DNA of 64,000 bases from Limnanthes douglasii subsp. nivea (lineage: Eukaryota > Streptophyta > Magnoliopsida > Brassicales > Limnanthaceae). A program made the translations under genes and the position numbers. Under the pieces are notes generated by a model. It had not been told where the DNA came from and searched no databases. It saw nothing but the letters and a program-made list of their open reading frames with translations. The stretch spans positions 156,459,187 through 156,523,186 of the forward strand of contig JAUPFV010000001.1 of the NCBI GenBank assembly GCA_036936605.1, given 5' to 3'. Below, piece after piece: positions 16,906 to 27,970 of the stretch. Every line of letters begins with the position of its first letter. Positions within the stretch are counted from its first letter, which is position 1.

Positions 16906-18645
16906 CCTTCTAACTGGGTAGTCAAATTATGGACATGCCTCTTCCTTGATGAAGGGGTAGGTGCAGTTACAGTGTCTCCTCCAAAGATAGTTAATGATTC
17001 GAAGAAGCCGATCAGTCTGGATACTATCTTAATTTGTCCTGTTATCACCCCCACCTTATTCCGAGTTGGATATGGATCCAGATACTCAGAGTCCACATCG
17101 AACCTTTCAAGGATCACCATTGCACCTTCTTGAGTAGATGTTCTAGGATTGTTCGAAGGACCCGTCCGAGGAGCATTGTCGGGTTTGTTTCCACTTCATC
17201 TTTTAACGTACGCCCCTAGTTTGACCCTTTTAATAAGGTTTTGGACTTCTTGTTTCAAAGCTATGCAATCTAGAGTATTATGGCCTATATTATTATGATA
17301 TTGGCAAAATCAAGTGTTCTAATTTTCTCTGGGGGACTGCAACGCTGCTCGTTTATGAGCGAACCATTCAGGATGGACCCAAGGATCCCCTCTTACTTCT
17401 AGATTGTTGGCTCTGGCTCTGGTTCTGGTTGGATTGAATTTGCTTGGACCAGTTAGATCTTTATCCGGTCTCATTTGCGCTATAACCGGATCGGTTAGTG
17501 GCTGAAGGAGTTGTTGAAGTGGTGGACCTCACCTGATGGCGCACCCTCGTTTTCTTTGTTTCTTCCATATTAATCTGTTTTCCCACTTGGTTTAATAAGC
17601 CACCTAGGTCATAGCCTTTTTACGTGTCACATAATCAGCTAAGTTCTTAAGATTCAGTCCCTGTCTAAGAGAAGCGATTGCTACCTGCTCAAAGCAGTTT
17701 ACTAATCTGTTTTTTATATTCACGAAATGACTTATAATCTTTCAAAGACTCGTTTGGTTCTTGTGCACAATAGATAATGTTATCACCATTACCTTTCAAC
17801 TATTTACTCCCAACAAATTGCCTCTGGAAGGCAACCCAAAATGTATCAAAGTTTCTAATATACCCGTGAGGCAAGCTGTTGTACCATTTATGAGCACTCA
17901 ACGTAAAATTTTGGGAGAAATTTATGTATGAGAGCTTATCATCGTCATCAAAATTCATCATGAACTTTTTGAATTGCTCTAGATGGTTGTCCGGATCCTG
18001 ACTTTTGTCATATTTCTCCATTTTTAGAGGTATCAAACCTTTTAGGAAGGTGTCCAGACAATATTTTTGCAGACACAAGTGACTGCCTCAAGGTTTTATT
18101 GTGACTAAAAACAGTATCTTCATTAGGAGTTACAAAAATACCTGGTTCGGACTGAAAGACAAAGGGATCTATTAGCAATTGATCAACATGCTTGTGGGAC
18201 GATCCTTTGCCCTAATGCGTTTTGAGCCTACCATGTATGTCCCTATTTCTTGAGTGTTTCTTGGTTAACTTTATTTTTTTTTCTGGATCTCCCCTCATCA
18301 TTGCTTGAGGACAAAGATTCCTCAAGCTCTGCCTCATTTGAAGAGATGCTAGAGGATTCAGATCCATGACTTTCAACAGGTTTAGACCAGTGCGTTTTCT
18401 TTGAATTGAGGTGAGTCTTTAGGGATGGCTCATTCTCCCCAGGGTTGTCAGTATGGTGAAGTACTGACGCTTCAGATTTCTATTTGATACATTTATCTGC
18501 TTGTTTTATGGCTATTAGCGCCTCTATTTCAGTCTTCATCTCGTCTTGCTCCTCGATGGTATATGTCTTATTTTTCTTCACAACTTCCACCTTCGGAGGT
18601 GAAGTATTTTTCCCATTCGGATCCATCCGAAGTATTTTTCTTACT
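16906..18645 (-). pseudogene. Element A gag
   Basis: The start is near 18632 (MDPNGKN), followed by a coiled-coil N-terminus, a basic stretch, and the Gag core (KMEKYDKSQDPDNHLEQF, KWYNSLPHGYI near 17800-18078). The C-terminal linker, including VDSEYLDPYPTRNKVG, has the same order as in B. The zinc-knuckle area around 17240-17300 is frame-shifted. Numerous stops are present. Confidence 0.82.
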
Positions 18646-18676
18646 GGTTTTGAATGTAAAATTCAGGCACCGTCAC

Positions 18677-18694
18677 CTCCCACTGTGGTCGCCT
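18677..18694 (-). other. Element A primer binding site
   Basis: This matches the B and D primer sites (complement CTCCCACTGTGGTCGCC) except that the terminal CCA is CCT. It lies three bases inside the 5' LTR at 18698. Confidence 0.8.
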
Positions 18695-18697
18695 ATT

Positions 18698-19080
18698 TGG
18701 TTTGGTTTATTTTGGACTGATGGTGGACTAGTAAAATGTTTTGAGAGTGTTTTAATAATTTTATGGTGTTTTATGGTTTAGTGTGTAAAGTAGAGAGATA
18801 ATTAAGTTATCTTCTTGTATTAAATTCTGATCACTCTCATTAATGAGAGTGGTTAGGGTATTTATACCTTAATTACGAACCCATGGGCTTATTGGGTCGG
18901 GTCATGAAACCGGGTCGAATTCAAAGACCCATTAGTTTTAAGTTGATTAGCAAATAGCTTAGTCAAAAGTTAATACATTTTTTGAGTTCTGATATTTAGT
19001 GGTGTGATATGGTCCAAATTTCCCCTCATTGTATAAGTGAATTTTCTTAAGTATAGTGACCGAAGTCTCCAAACTCATCA
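18698..19080 (-). repeat. Element A 5' LTR
   Basis: The LTR is 383 bp, from TGGTTTGG to AACTCATCA (minus strand TGATGAGTTTGG...). A TATA box, GGTATAAATACCC on the minus strand, lies near 18860. The inner edge is fixed by the primer site, and the outer edge by alignment with the start of the solo LTR and of B's LTR. Confidence 0.82.
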
Positions 19081-19224
19081 TAATTAAACCAAAAAAAGAA
19101 GTTTTAATCATGCTGATATATTTTTCCATGCAGTTATTTATCATGGAGCGAACAACCATTATGAAAAAAGAAGCCATGGAAGAGGTATCACATGTTTCAA
19201 TTGTAAATAAGTTTGCTCAAGTAT

Positions 19225-19560
19225 CTGTTGTAGTTGTAGTAGTATCGCGTGTAGTATATACATATATATATACATATATATATATATATACATATATATT
19301 ATAGTATCGCGTTTTTAGTTGCAATAGTCTATCATGTTGTGTTTTTCTCCACACTCGTATGTTGTAGTTACAATATTTTCACATGTTGTATTCGAAGTAG
19401 TCTATCATGTAGTATTATACTCCAGACCTGTATGTTATAGTTGCAGTAGTCTCACATGTAGTAGTATCAGTAGTCTCTCATATAGTGTTTTGCTCTAGGC
19501 TAACATGTTGTATTTACATCCGCTAACTACGTATTGTGTACATCTCACATTTTTATTGTA
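19225..19560. repeat. Degenerate tandem repeat field (AGTCTCACATGTAGTATT-like)
   Basis: Recurring words such as TAGTATCGCG, AGTCTATCATGTTGT, AGTCTCACATGTAGT and GTTGCAGTAGTC occur in irregular succession. The same vocabulary returns at about 30040-30345, beyond element C. Units are too decayed to give a fixed period. Confidence 0.5.
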
Positions 19561-19884
19561 ATGATTAACCATTCTCGTATCTTTTAGTAACATGTTTAGT
19601 ATATTATATGCTTTTTGAAGGAGAATTAACCCCAACAGTTGTGAATATGTATATATGGCAGAGATGAAGATATTGGGCATGATCTGGGAGATGATCGAGT
19701 TGGGAACCCAAATCCTGTACCAGAGACAAGACCTAAAAAGATGACTAAATCCACTACAAAAAAATTAGTGCAAATAAGGTGAAAGAAGGCTTCAAAAACC
19801 AGAGTTATGAGGGATAACTGATAACGATACTGACACTTGAAATAATACCACCCTAAAAGAATTCATCTTACAGAAAAGGAACAT

Positions 19885-20005
19885 TTCTAATCTCCTCCAA
19901 GAAAACTTCAAACACTTCCACGAACACTCCAACCACATCCAAGAACACTCCAACAACCTCCAAGAGGAACACTTCAACCACTTCCAAGAGTAACACTTCA
20001 ACCAA
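19885..20005. repeat. Imperfect short tandem repeat (AACACTTCAACCACTTCCAAG-like)
   Basis: About six imperfect units of some 20 bp, containing CTCCAA, AACACTCCAAC and ACTTCAACCAC. Antisense translation yields a tryptophan-rich repeat that is not a credible protein. Confidence 0.6.
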
Positions 20006-20189
20006 ATCAAAACAAATTACAACCACCTATAAGTGGATTTTTTTCCTCACTTATTGGAACTAAAAAGACGTGCATATACATACAAACACTCAATAAAGTG
20101 CATACCTGATATCATGGTGGAAATTAGAAGAAAAAAACGATAGATAGAACCTTAAGCCTAGGTTAGAGAGTAAAGATGCCCAAAGAAAT

Positions 20190-20330
20190 ATTTCTTAAAT
20201 TTTAATTAATCAAAGTCTAACGACAAAATATGGTATATGATGTTTTATATAGCAACTACCCAAAACCCTAATCCCAAAGTAGGAAAATTACATAAATATC
20301 GTAAAATAAAATATTAGAATAAACAATTAA
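20190..20330. repeat. LTR-like fragment related to the chromovirus LTR
   Basis: GTTTTATATAG, then ACCCAAAACCCTAAT, then AGTAGGAAAATTACA, follow the same order as TATA-to-R sequence in the 48420-48755 LTR (GTTTATATAG, AAAACCCTAAA, ATAGGAAAATTACA). A diverged LTR fragment of the same broad family is the simplest reading. Confidence 0.35.
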
Positions 20331-20388
20331 TTATTTAAATAGCGTGTAAATATAAAAACTGGTTTTTGAAAGCTTTACCGGTCAAATT

Positions 20389-20828
20389 TGGTTATCAAAC
20401 TTAATGATGATGAACTCAGAAAATCCTTAGTGAGATCCAGAAGCGAAGATGTTCATAGGAGAGGGTCGGACAAGGGAATCTTCGTATGAAGTGACAGCAA
20501 ATAGTGAAATCAATGATTATTAGAAAGAGAAAGAGACAAAAGGAATAAATGTAGCAATAATTGACTAATCATTTGCCCGTTTTCCTAAAAGAGAATGTCC
20601 TTTATATAGTAAATGAGGTAGATAGTAAAATTACATAATTACACCATTAAAGTGGATTTCTTACCCCACTATTTGACTATTTACAGACAAGTTCTTGGGC
20701 GATATCATTTGACCCCTCTATATCTTATGTTTGTTTTACTTTGGTCCTTAACCACTAAATACATAGACCTTGGTTTCATTTGTGGAATAAATTACATATT
20801 AATCACCTATATATTCCTTCCCTTATCA
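20389..20828 (-). repeat. Element C 3' LTR (left edge tentative)
   Basis: The right edge at 20828 is CCTTATCA followed by GTATCCCCCC. On the minus strand that is a G-run then TGATAAGG, the expected PPT/LTR junction. A TATATAAA box lies on the minus strand near 20592. No second copy exists here to fix the left edge. Confidence 0.5.
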
Positions 20829-20838
20829 GTATCCCCCC
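20829..20838 (-). other. Element C polypurine tract
   Basis: On the minus strand GGGGGGATAC directly precedes the LTR start TGATAAGG. Confidence 0.55.
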
Positions 20839-20889
20839 AGTCCATGTGCATTTCTCTGGATGTGGACTTCAATTGTTATTTTACCCTGG

Positions 20890-21086
20890 TCGGATCGGGA
20901 GCCTTTGCCATCCAGGTTAGATATTTTACTTCTTGATAAAAATTTGATAGGGCCGGATCGTATGTTTTTACCATCTTGATCGGATATTCCGCTTCTTGAT
21001 AAAAATATGAAAGGGTCAGATCGTATGTTTTTACCATCCTGTTCAGATATTCGATTTCTTGATGAAAATCTGATAGGGTCAGATCG
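20890..21086. repeat. 63-bp tandem repeat in element C leader
   Basis: Unit starts TTGATAAAAATTTGATAGGG occur at 20933, 20996 and 21059, a regular 63-bp period, with a partial unit before the first. About three copies lie between the 3' LTR and the aORF. Each carries GGRTCRGATCGTATG-like and GATATTC words. Confidence 0.85.
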
Positions 21087-21453
21087 GAAATTTTACGTTA
21101 CTGACCTCATCTTTGGTCACGCTGACCTCATCTAAGTAATCATTTACATCAGGCGTGTATGCCTCCTTTTGCTGTTATCGAGTTAAATATTTTTTAGGCG
21201 ACATAGTTACCATGGACACACATCACACTTTTGCCCATCTTGTCGGCACGTCTTTCAAAGCGATTCGACACAGGCTGGCGTGTCAAAATACTGTTATCCT
21301 TTCTCTGTTCATCTTCTAGTCCCCTTTACTAAAAATACCTGTCTCTTTTTCTGAGTAAAGGTTTCCTTTCCTCTTAGTTTTTACTTGTATTTTCGAAAAA
21401 GTTTATTCTAAGGAGAGAGATCACTGCTAAACCAACTCCTTATTCTGCACTTA

Positions 21454-24380
21454 CATGCCTGCCGAGTTTATCAACCTTGAAAGGTACAAACTCTGGAGGT
21501 GGTTCAACATTTCTAACCGAATCGGCACTCGCAAACCTTTTGGTGCAAGAGAGTATCATTCCCCTGTAGAAATTTAGGAATCAACCTTCCGTGTCAACTT
21601 GTCTCCCATCCGTGAGCGTTCTTTCAATCTTGTCATATCCTCCCCCGGTCGAACTCACCTTTCAAGTGATGGGGTTGATCCTTCCGTTCCTTCAACATCT
21701 TTAGAGTTTCCTTCTCAACCTTCTCCTTTCATCATAATGGGTGACGACAGGGGAAGGGAAAATATCAAAGAAAATAGACATAGAGTTAAAAGCAAAAGGT
21801 CACCCGACCCGACAACCAAATCAGTTAGGACGACAATTTCCTCTTTGGCCTCAACTCCTCAAATAACCCCGCAAGGTTCCCCGCAAATGAATCTAGAGGT
21901 TAGCCTTAGGAAACCTTTGCCAAAGGGGACTCGATCCAAACTATCTCTCACGTGTATTCTAAAAGTTCAAGAAAAACAATTGAACGATGTCCCTGATAAT
22001 GATCGGGAGAATTCTGACATGATGGTGGTTAAAGTGGAACCTCTTCGAGTTGTTTGTGTTGATGTTCCTTCCTCGGATAATGATGCTTTGGCTCCTCCCT
22101 CTGAACATGCCACTAGTCTCCCCCCCAATGCGGTGAGACTTATTTTGTGAAGTGTAAAAAAAAGAAGAAACGTTCAACAGGTTTGCCTTCGAATATAGAA
22201 GATATTTTAGGTGACAACGTTCGCGGTATTGAATCTAAACACCTCTTGGCTCTGTATAGAGTGAAGTATAAATACTTTCATCCGACTGAGGAGGTCAAGC
22301 TAAGAGATCGTTTGGGTATTCCGACTAACATTACTATCCGATTTCCCATTGTTGGTAACAATGAGCTGGTTCTCTATACTGACATTATGAACTGGGGTCT
22401 TCGACTGCCCCTCGATCCTCTCCTGGCTGACTACTTCCACCTGATCAGACTATGTCCCTCCCAGGCCGGGACTAACATGTGGTACACCCTCATGGCTTGT
22501 ATTATGGCCTTAAGACTCCCCGATACCGCCTTTACTATGGAGCAGCTCATTTCTGTCTCGGGGGTCGCCAAGAATTCCCACTACCCTTTCTACTATCTTG
22601 GTTTTTCCAGGAAACATAAAGTGATAAAGGATTTTTTGGAAGCCGAAAAGAAGTGGAAGCAACAGTTCTATTCATTTCTGGGTTGTGGGAGACTGGTTTC
22701 GAAGACTCTGAAAACCTTTTTCAGCCATGAAGGGGATTGGTAAGTATTTTAATGTAAGTTTTTTCCGAGTCGTCGAGTTCAGTAGATTCTAACTCTGTTC
22801 CTTTTTCAGCCGTGAAGGGGATTGGTAAGTCCTTTAAGCATCACGCTAAAGCCGGAAAGGATATCTTTGAGAAGCTAAGTGCTTGGGCAGGTGAACACTG
22901 GGATCACAAGTTTCACCAAATCTTTCTTCTCATGAAATTTGCCAAGAGTAATATTTGGCGATACAATCTTAGTGAGAAAACGTCCGCCTCCGACCTTATG
23001 GTGCCTCCCCCCCAGTAACGACGTTCTTAAATGTTTTGAACGCTTGGACAATGCGGTCTACCTTCCTACTCGGGCCAGGGGTCCGAGTCATCAAGATGCG
23101 GAAAAACCCGAGGAAGAAGAAGAGGAGGAGACCGAGGAAAATGCCGAATCAGACGGTGATGCTCCCAAGGAAAGAAGAGTCAGTTCTTAAGACGATTCTC
23201 AACATGAGGCTCAGGGTGGTCCCCAAGAAGAATTGCAGGGCACTCTTCCAACAGAGGCTCAGGGTGATCAACAAAATGAAGTTCAAGTGGACCTGCTACA
23301 AGATGCGAGGTTATGAAAGCCTCAACAGGAAGCCCTCTCTGGCCCTCAGGCTGTCTCCCCGACCTCTCATTCGGAAAATAAATTAAGTGAGGCTGATCAT
23401 ACAGTTCAAGTTAGGTATCATAATCAGACTGGTGCAACGAGACCGCGAAGGTTTATTATTGATGACAAAAAGAAAAGGGTTGTTGAGAGTGGAGGGGAAA
23501 GCGATAATACTACATGTCCAAGCCTGTCTCCGATAAAAAAGTTTGCAGTTGTCGACTCAGACTCTGGTGGTGAATTTGTACTCCAACAAAGGGAAAATCA
23601 AGAAGATGATTCCGACGAAGGAAGGTATCCCTCCCATGCCTCACCTTACTTTGATGTGTATGAAAATGATTATGTTTCGGATGAGTTGAATAAGATACTT
23701 CGCGGTGCTGCCCTTGTCGAACGCAAAACTAACTGCAAAGACCGCTATAAGGGTGAGGTTATTAAGAGAAGGGCTGAGGTGAAAGCCTTAACTTCTGAAG
23801 TAGCTGAACTTAAGGTTAAAGTGAAAGACTTAACCGACGAGATCGCCGAACAAACCAAGATATCTTCCAGGTAGAAGGCTTAGTATCTGAATCCGATAAA
23901 TTGAAAAAGGTAGTAAAGGAATTAAAGGAAGACCTAGCCAAGACATCAGAGGTGTCTGCCAAGGTAGAGACTCTATCCTCCAAGTCCGAGGAGTTGAAGA
24001 AGAAAGTGAAAGAGCTAACTGATGAACTTGCTAAATAGAAGAAAACCTTAGAGGACCACTTGGCCACCATTACTTCTCTTGGGACTGAACTATCCGAGAA
24101 GAAAACAAAATTTGACGATGAGCGGGAGAAGTTTCTCACCAAGGATGTTGAGCGTGACACAATGGCAGATGGTCTTGTTGAGGGTTATTGCAAGATAAAG
24201 GTATACTTCGAGAAAGCAGTTGCAGACATTGAGAAATTAGCAGCAGAAAATAAAAGTTTGAAGAAAAACTTCGAAGCTGAGCAGAAGAAATGCCTTGATG
24301 AATATGCTGCTAAGATCGTTACTCGTCTTGAAGAAAGAGATGCCAAGTTGAGGTCTGCAATGGTGATGAAGATGCATTAG
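21454..24380 (+). pseudogene. Element C antisense ORF (aORF), frame-broken
   Basis: The likely start is ATG at 21454 (MPAEFINLERYK). A stop near 21576 precedes the longer frames. The Transposase_28-like domain is best preserved here (22147-22743): SKHLLALYRVKYKYF, LRDRLGIPTN, NWGLRLPLDPLLADYF, LMACIMALRLPD. An intron at about 22740-22809 separates exon 2, which opens GIGKSFKHHAKAG. The rest has an acidic linker, YENDYVSDELN (about 23656) and a long coiled coil (23656-24380), interrupted by in-frame stops. The tail lacks the LW block seen in A, B and D. Function is unknown, and this copy cannot be translated as one protein. Confidence 0.7.
22740..22809 (+). other. Probable intron of element C aORF
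   Basis: Donor GTAAGT (22740) and acceptor CTTTTTCAG (ending 22809) enclose 70 bp, with CTAAC about 20 bases before the acceptor. Exon phase does not match without a nearby frameshift. The exon edges carry a local duplication (CAGCCRTGAAGGGGATTGG), so boundaries are less certain than in A and D. Confidence 0.55.
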
Positions 24381-25003
24381 AGGTTCCCGGACCTGCACCT
24401 TGGTAGTCTTTGGACTCGAGTTATTGAACAACATCGCCCTCCGGAGTATCCGTGGAGGACCCGGAATCCATTGAGGACTCAGAGAGCTTGTCGTTGGATT
24501 TGGATTCCCCAGAATTTTGCTTCCAAGTAGTATATGGTAGGCATTCCATCTTTTTGTTGACTTTTTGTGCCTTCAACCTGTTAAATGTTTTTTGTATAAT
24601 ATTCTCCCCATTGTGGGAGCTTATGATGGGATAAATTTTAGTGTGATGCTTCATTAAATTATTTCTTCCTTATATTTTTCTACTTATGAGTCAACACTGA
24701 ATTATTTATTGTCCAAACTTCTTGGAGTATGTTTTGAGTTCAAAAAGATGAACTTTCTTGTCCAAACTTCTTTGGAACACGTTTTGAGTTAAAAAAGATG
24801 AACTTCCTGTCCAAAATTCTTTGGAGTGCGTTTTGAGTTTAAAAAAATGAACTTCTGCGAGTCGTTTAAGAGTGCAATGAAATTCAATATATAAGCCGGC
24901 TATTTAGGCACCTCATTAAAACCTTCATGCGCCACCAGGGTAGGAAAGAGTGTGCTACAGAACTTACACAAACTGATAAAGAAAATATTTACATGTCACA
25001 TAT
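24381..25003. other. Element C intergenic region between convergent aORF and pol
   Basis: No gene is seen. Apart from the 49-bp repeats, the stretch 24893-24960 (GCCGGCTATTTAGGCACC, CGCCACCAGGGTAGGAAA) matches the conserved block of A and D. The hairpin has decayed: only the right arm (GAAAATATT near 24981) is recognisable. Confidence 0.6.
24711..24857. repeat. 49-bp tandem repeat after element C aORF (3 units)
   Basis: Units beginning GTCCAAACTTC lie at 24711, 24760 and 24809. Each contains TTTGGA, GTTTTGAGTT and AAAGATGAACTT. The array sits downstream of the aORF. A, B and D have one or two copies of a different AGTCCTTGG motif at the corresponding place. Confidence 0.85.
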
Positions 25004-26640
25004 TCACTCTAAGTAAACCTTTAGGTGCTTAATATTCCAGGGATGGGGAAGATCTCTCCCTTCTTTATCTTTTAATCTATATGTCTCTGGTTTTATCTTC
25101 TTTGTTACTGAGTACGGGCCTTCCTAATTTGGAGCGCGTTTTTCGAGTTTCTTTTCTTTCGTGAGCAAAAAGACTTTATTTAGGACCTTGTCACCCACCT
25201 CAAATTCTCTTCTTCTGACCTTTGATGAATACCGGCTTCTTATTAGAGTCTGGTAATGCAAGGAATTTAATTGTGCCCTCCTTTTTTTTCTTCTATCAGA
25301 TCCAGATCGGTGCACTTTCCTTTGTCATTTCCCTCCTCAGAATACTCGCTCAGTCGTTAAGATGGGAATATAGCTTCCGATGGCACTACTGCATCCATTC
25401 CGTATACAAGTGCGAAGGAAGATTCATGCGTTTCGGTCCGAGGAGTAGTCCTGTAAGCCCATAACACTTCTTGTAGGTAATCTGGCCACTTCCCTGCTTT
25501 ACCTTCTAGATTATTCCTTAATCCATCAAAAAATTTCTGATTGGTTACTTCGACCTGACTGTTCGCTTGAGGATGGAAAGGTGCTGAGAAACATTGTTGT
25601 ATTCTTTTGGACACGCCGAAAGATCTCACTTCAATGTTGTCGAACTATGGGCCGTTGTCTATCGTAATCTTTCTAGGTATACCAAAACAACAACAGATGT
25701 TAGAGATGATGAATTTAATCACATCTTTTTCTCTTGTTCCTGCTAACATTTCGGCTTCTCCCCATTTGGAAAAATAATCCACAGCAACGGTGATTGTTTG
25801 GTGCCCTCCTGAAGCCATAGGATGTGGTCCGACTAAGTCGATTCCCCAACGGTCAAAAGTCAGAGATTCTGATATTGACTCTGAGGGAACTCCTGGCATA
25901 TGAATCGAGTTGGCAAACCGCTGGTAGGTGTCACACTTATGTACTAACTCTTTGGCATCCCCTGAGATGGTCGGCCAATAATATCCGGTAAGCAAAACTC
26001 TTCGTATCAGTGTTTTGTACCCATAAAACACTGATACAAGTTGGCAAACCGCTGGCAGGTGTCACACTTTTGTACTAACTCCTTGGCATCCGCTGAGATG
26101 GTTGGCCAATAATATCCGGCAAGCAAAACTCTTCGTATCAGTGTTTTGTCCAATTGGTTACTTCGACTGACCGTTCGCTTGAGGATGGAAAGGTGCTGAG
26201 AAACATTGTTGTATTCCTTTGGACATGCAGAAATATCTCATTTCGATGTTGTCGAACTGTGGGCTGTTGTCTATTGTAATCTTCCTAGGTATACCAAAAC
26301 GACAGCAGATGTTGGAGATGATGAATTTAATCACATCTTTTTCTCTTGTTCTTGCTAACAGTTCGGCTTCTACCCACTTGGTAAAATAATCCACAACAAC
26401 GATGATTGTTTGGCGCCCTCCTGAAGCTATAGGAAGTGGTCCGACTAAGTCGATTCCCCAACGGTCGAAAGGCAGAGATTCTGATATTGACTCTAGGGGA
26501 ATTTCGGGCATATGAATCGAGTTGGCAAACCGCTAGCAGGTGTCACACTTCTGTACTAACTCCTTGGCATCCGCTGAGATGGTCGGCCAATAATATCCCG
26601 CAAGCAAAACTCTTCGTATCAGTGTTTTGTACCCATAGTG
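25004..26640 (-). pseudogene. Element C integrase, with internal duplication
   Basis: The stop TGA at 25004-25006 follows the shared terminus NIKHLKVYLE. Integrase motifs appear twice: RWGIDLVGP, VDYFSKW, NICCCFGIPRKITIDNGP (25645-26031) and RWGIDLVGPLP, VDYFTKWVE, NICCRFGIPRKITID (26158-26511). The zinc-binding CDTC segment occurs in three places. The duplication, frameshifts and a stop in front of the DNG motif make it non-functional. Confidence 0.82.
25545..26640. repeat. Tandem duplication inside element C integrase
   Basis: About 490 bp are repeated at an offset of 612 bp: GTTCGCTTGAGGATGG starts at 25561 and 26173, CGTATCAGTGTTTTG at 26003 and 26615. Between them a partial third copy of roughly 115 bp (about 26037-26149) ends with the same CGTATCAGTGTTTTG at 26134. 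The copies differ by scattered substitutions. Confidence 0.9.
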
Positions 26641-27970
26641 CATGGATCCTTCCCCATCGTGCAGCTCTGATAGTATTAGCTGTGACTCATCCTTCCCTAA
26701 ACAGCGAAGTAGAGGCCGACTAAAAGATCTTTTATACAGAACATCTCTGAGTACCACGTATCCGTATGCTTTGAATCGTAATCTCTTGGCCTTTACTTTG
26801 TCAATAGGCAATGTGTCATGGACCAAGAAATCTTGTATCTCGCTTCTCCAATCTTTCACTAGAGATGTAGATATTTGGAAAGCTTCGATACTCCCTTCAG
26901 CTGGTTCGGATCCCTTAACTATCGACGGACTTTCTTGGGTGACTATCCAAGGATGTTCCTCTAAGTAAGACACTTTGGCCAAGGAATCAGCCACTGAATT
27001 CCCTGCCCTATGAACGTGTTTGAATCGGACATCCTCAAAATCTAAGGTCAAAGCCTTCAAGACCCCCAAATACTTCACTAAATGATCTTTCCTTTCTTAT
27101 GAGCGCCCCAGAGCATGGCTCACCAACAGTTGAGAGTCACAAATTAGCTTAACCTGTTTAGCCCCGCAAATTTTGCAAGTCTTAATCCGATCAGGGCCGC
27201 TTTATATTCGACCTCGTTGTTAGATGACTGGAATCCAAGTCGGATCGCCTGGTACATTGCAATGTCTTCCAGAGAGGTTAGTTGTATTCCTGCTCGAAAA
27301 CCAGATGAACTGGATCCCTCGTCGGTTCGGACTATCCATTCAGGATTGGACTTTTCTTCCTCCACATTCATATCATCCCTGTCAGAATGAAACTCTACCA
27401 GAAAATCAGCTAGTGCCTGTGCTTTGATTGCAGTTTGCGGTTCAAATTCAATATCAAAATTCCCGAGTTCTACCAACCACTTTGTCATCCTTCCGGATAC
27501 ATCGGGCCTCTGCAACATCTTTTTCAAAGGAAAAGATGTTCGCACTACAACCGTATGAGCTTGGAAGTAAAACCTCATCTTTTGAGTTGATGTTACTAGT
27601 GCAAGTGCCAAATTTTCCAACTTGAGGTACATTTTTTCTGCATCCAAAATACTTTTGCTTACGTAGTAGACTGGTCTTGGAACGTTCAATTCTTCTCGGA
27701 CTAAAACCGCGCTGACTGTAAAATCGCACACTACTAGGTAGATGAATAGCTTCTCCCCCAGACGTGGCTTTGTTACAATTTTCGGGGATGAAATATGTTG
27801 TTTGATGTGATTAAAAACGTCCAAGTATTCTTGTGTCCAATCGAAGCGATTTGCTTTCCTCAATACCTGGAAGAAAGGGGCACATTTATCCGATGATCTG
27901 GAGATGAACCTGTTTAAAGCAGCCAACCTTCCACTTAAAATTTGCACCTTTTTGATCGTCCTAGGTGGAT
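26641..27970 (-). pseudogene. Element C dual RNase H region
   Basis: The Ty3-type RNase H (RPVYYVSKSILDAEKMY) and the Tat-type RNase H (RTDEGSSSSGFRAG, NNEVEYKAALIGLRLA, RAGNSVADSLAKVSY) follow each other with a frame change near 27100. A spacer to integrase contains LRCLGKDESQLILSELHDGEG. The first aspartate region of the second RNase H reads TDEGSS rather than TDGGSS. Confidence 0.85.

Larger units (their letters stand above)
1..19080 (-). mobile_element. Tat/Retand-like Ty3/gypsy element A (outer element, interrupted)
   Basis: Element A is read on the minus strand. Its 5' LTR is at 18698-19080 and its primer site at 18677-18694. Gag, protease, RT, RNase H and integrase run leftward to 13975. 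The reading resumes at 3010 and ends at the pol stop codon at 2122-2124. A plus-strand antisense gene occupies 1-1651, and the 3' LTR lies outside the window. The integrase is split by a solo LTR that itself contains element B. Removing both insertions and one target duplication rejoins the integrase in register with B's intact homologous stretch. Stops and frameshifts are frequent, so A is the oldest layer here. Clade assignment rests on the two RNase H domains plus the antisense ORF. Confidence 0.85.
19081..20388. other. AT-rich region with degenerate repeats, no gene
   Basis: No convincing gene is present. The stretch contains an (AT)n/(TATACA)n run at about 19255-19305, a degenerate repeat field (19225-19560), a motif CACTACAAAAAAA at 19752 like a CACTA transposon end but without a visible partner, a second degenerate repeat (19885-20005) and an LTR-like piece (20190-20330). 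Confidence 0.5.

Noticed and set aside
19752..19764. CACTACAAAAAAA as a CACTA transposon end
   Set aside because: No matching inverted end, 3-bp duplication or transposase was found.
19792..20010. Tryptophan-rich minus-strand ORF
   Set aside because: It is a translation of an imperfect 20-bp tandem repeat with no protein-like character.
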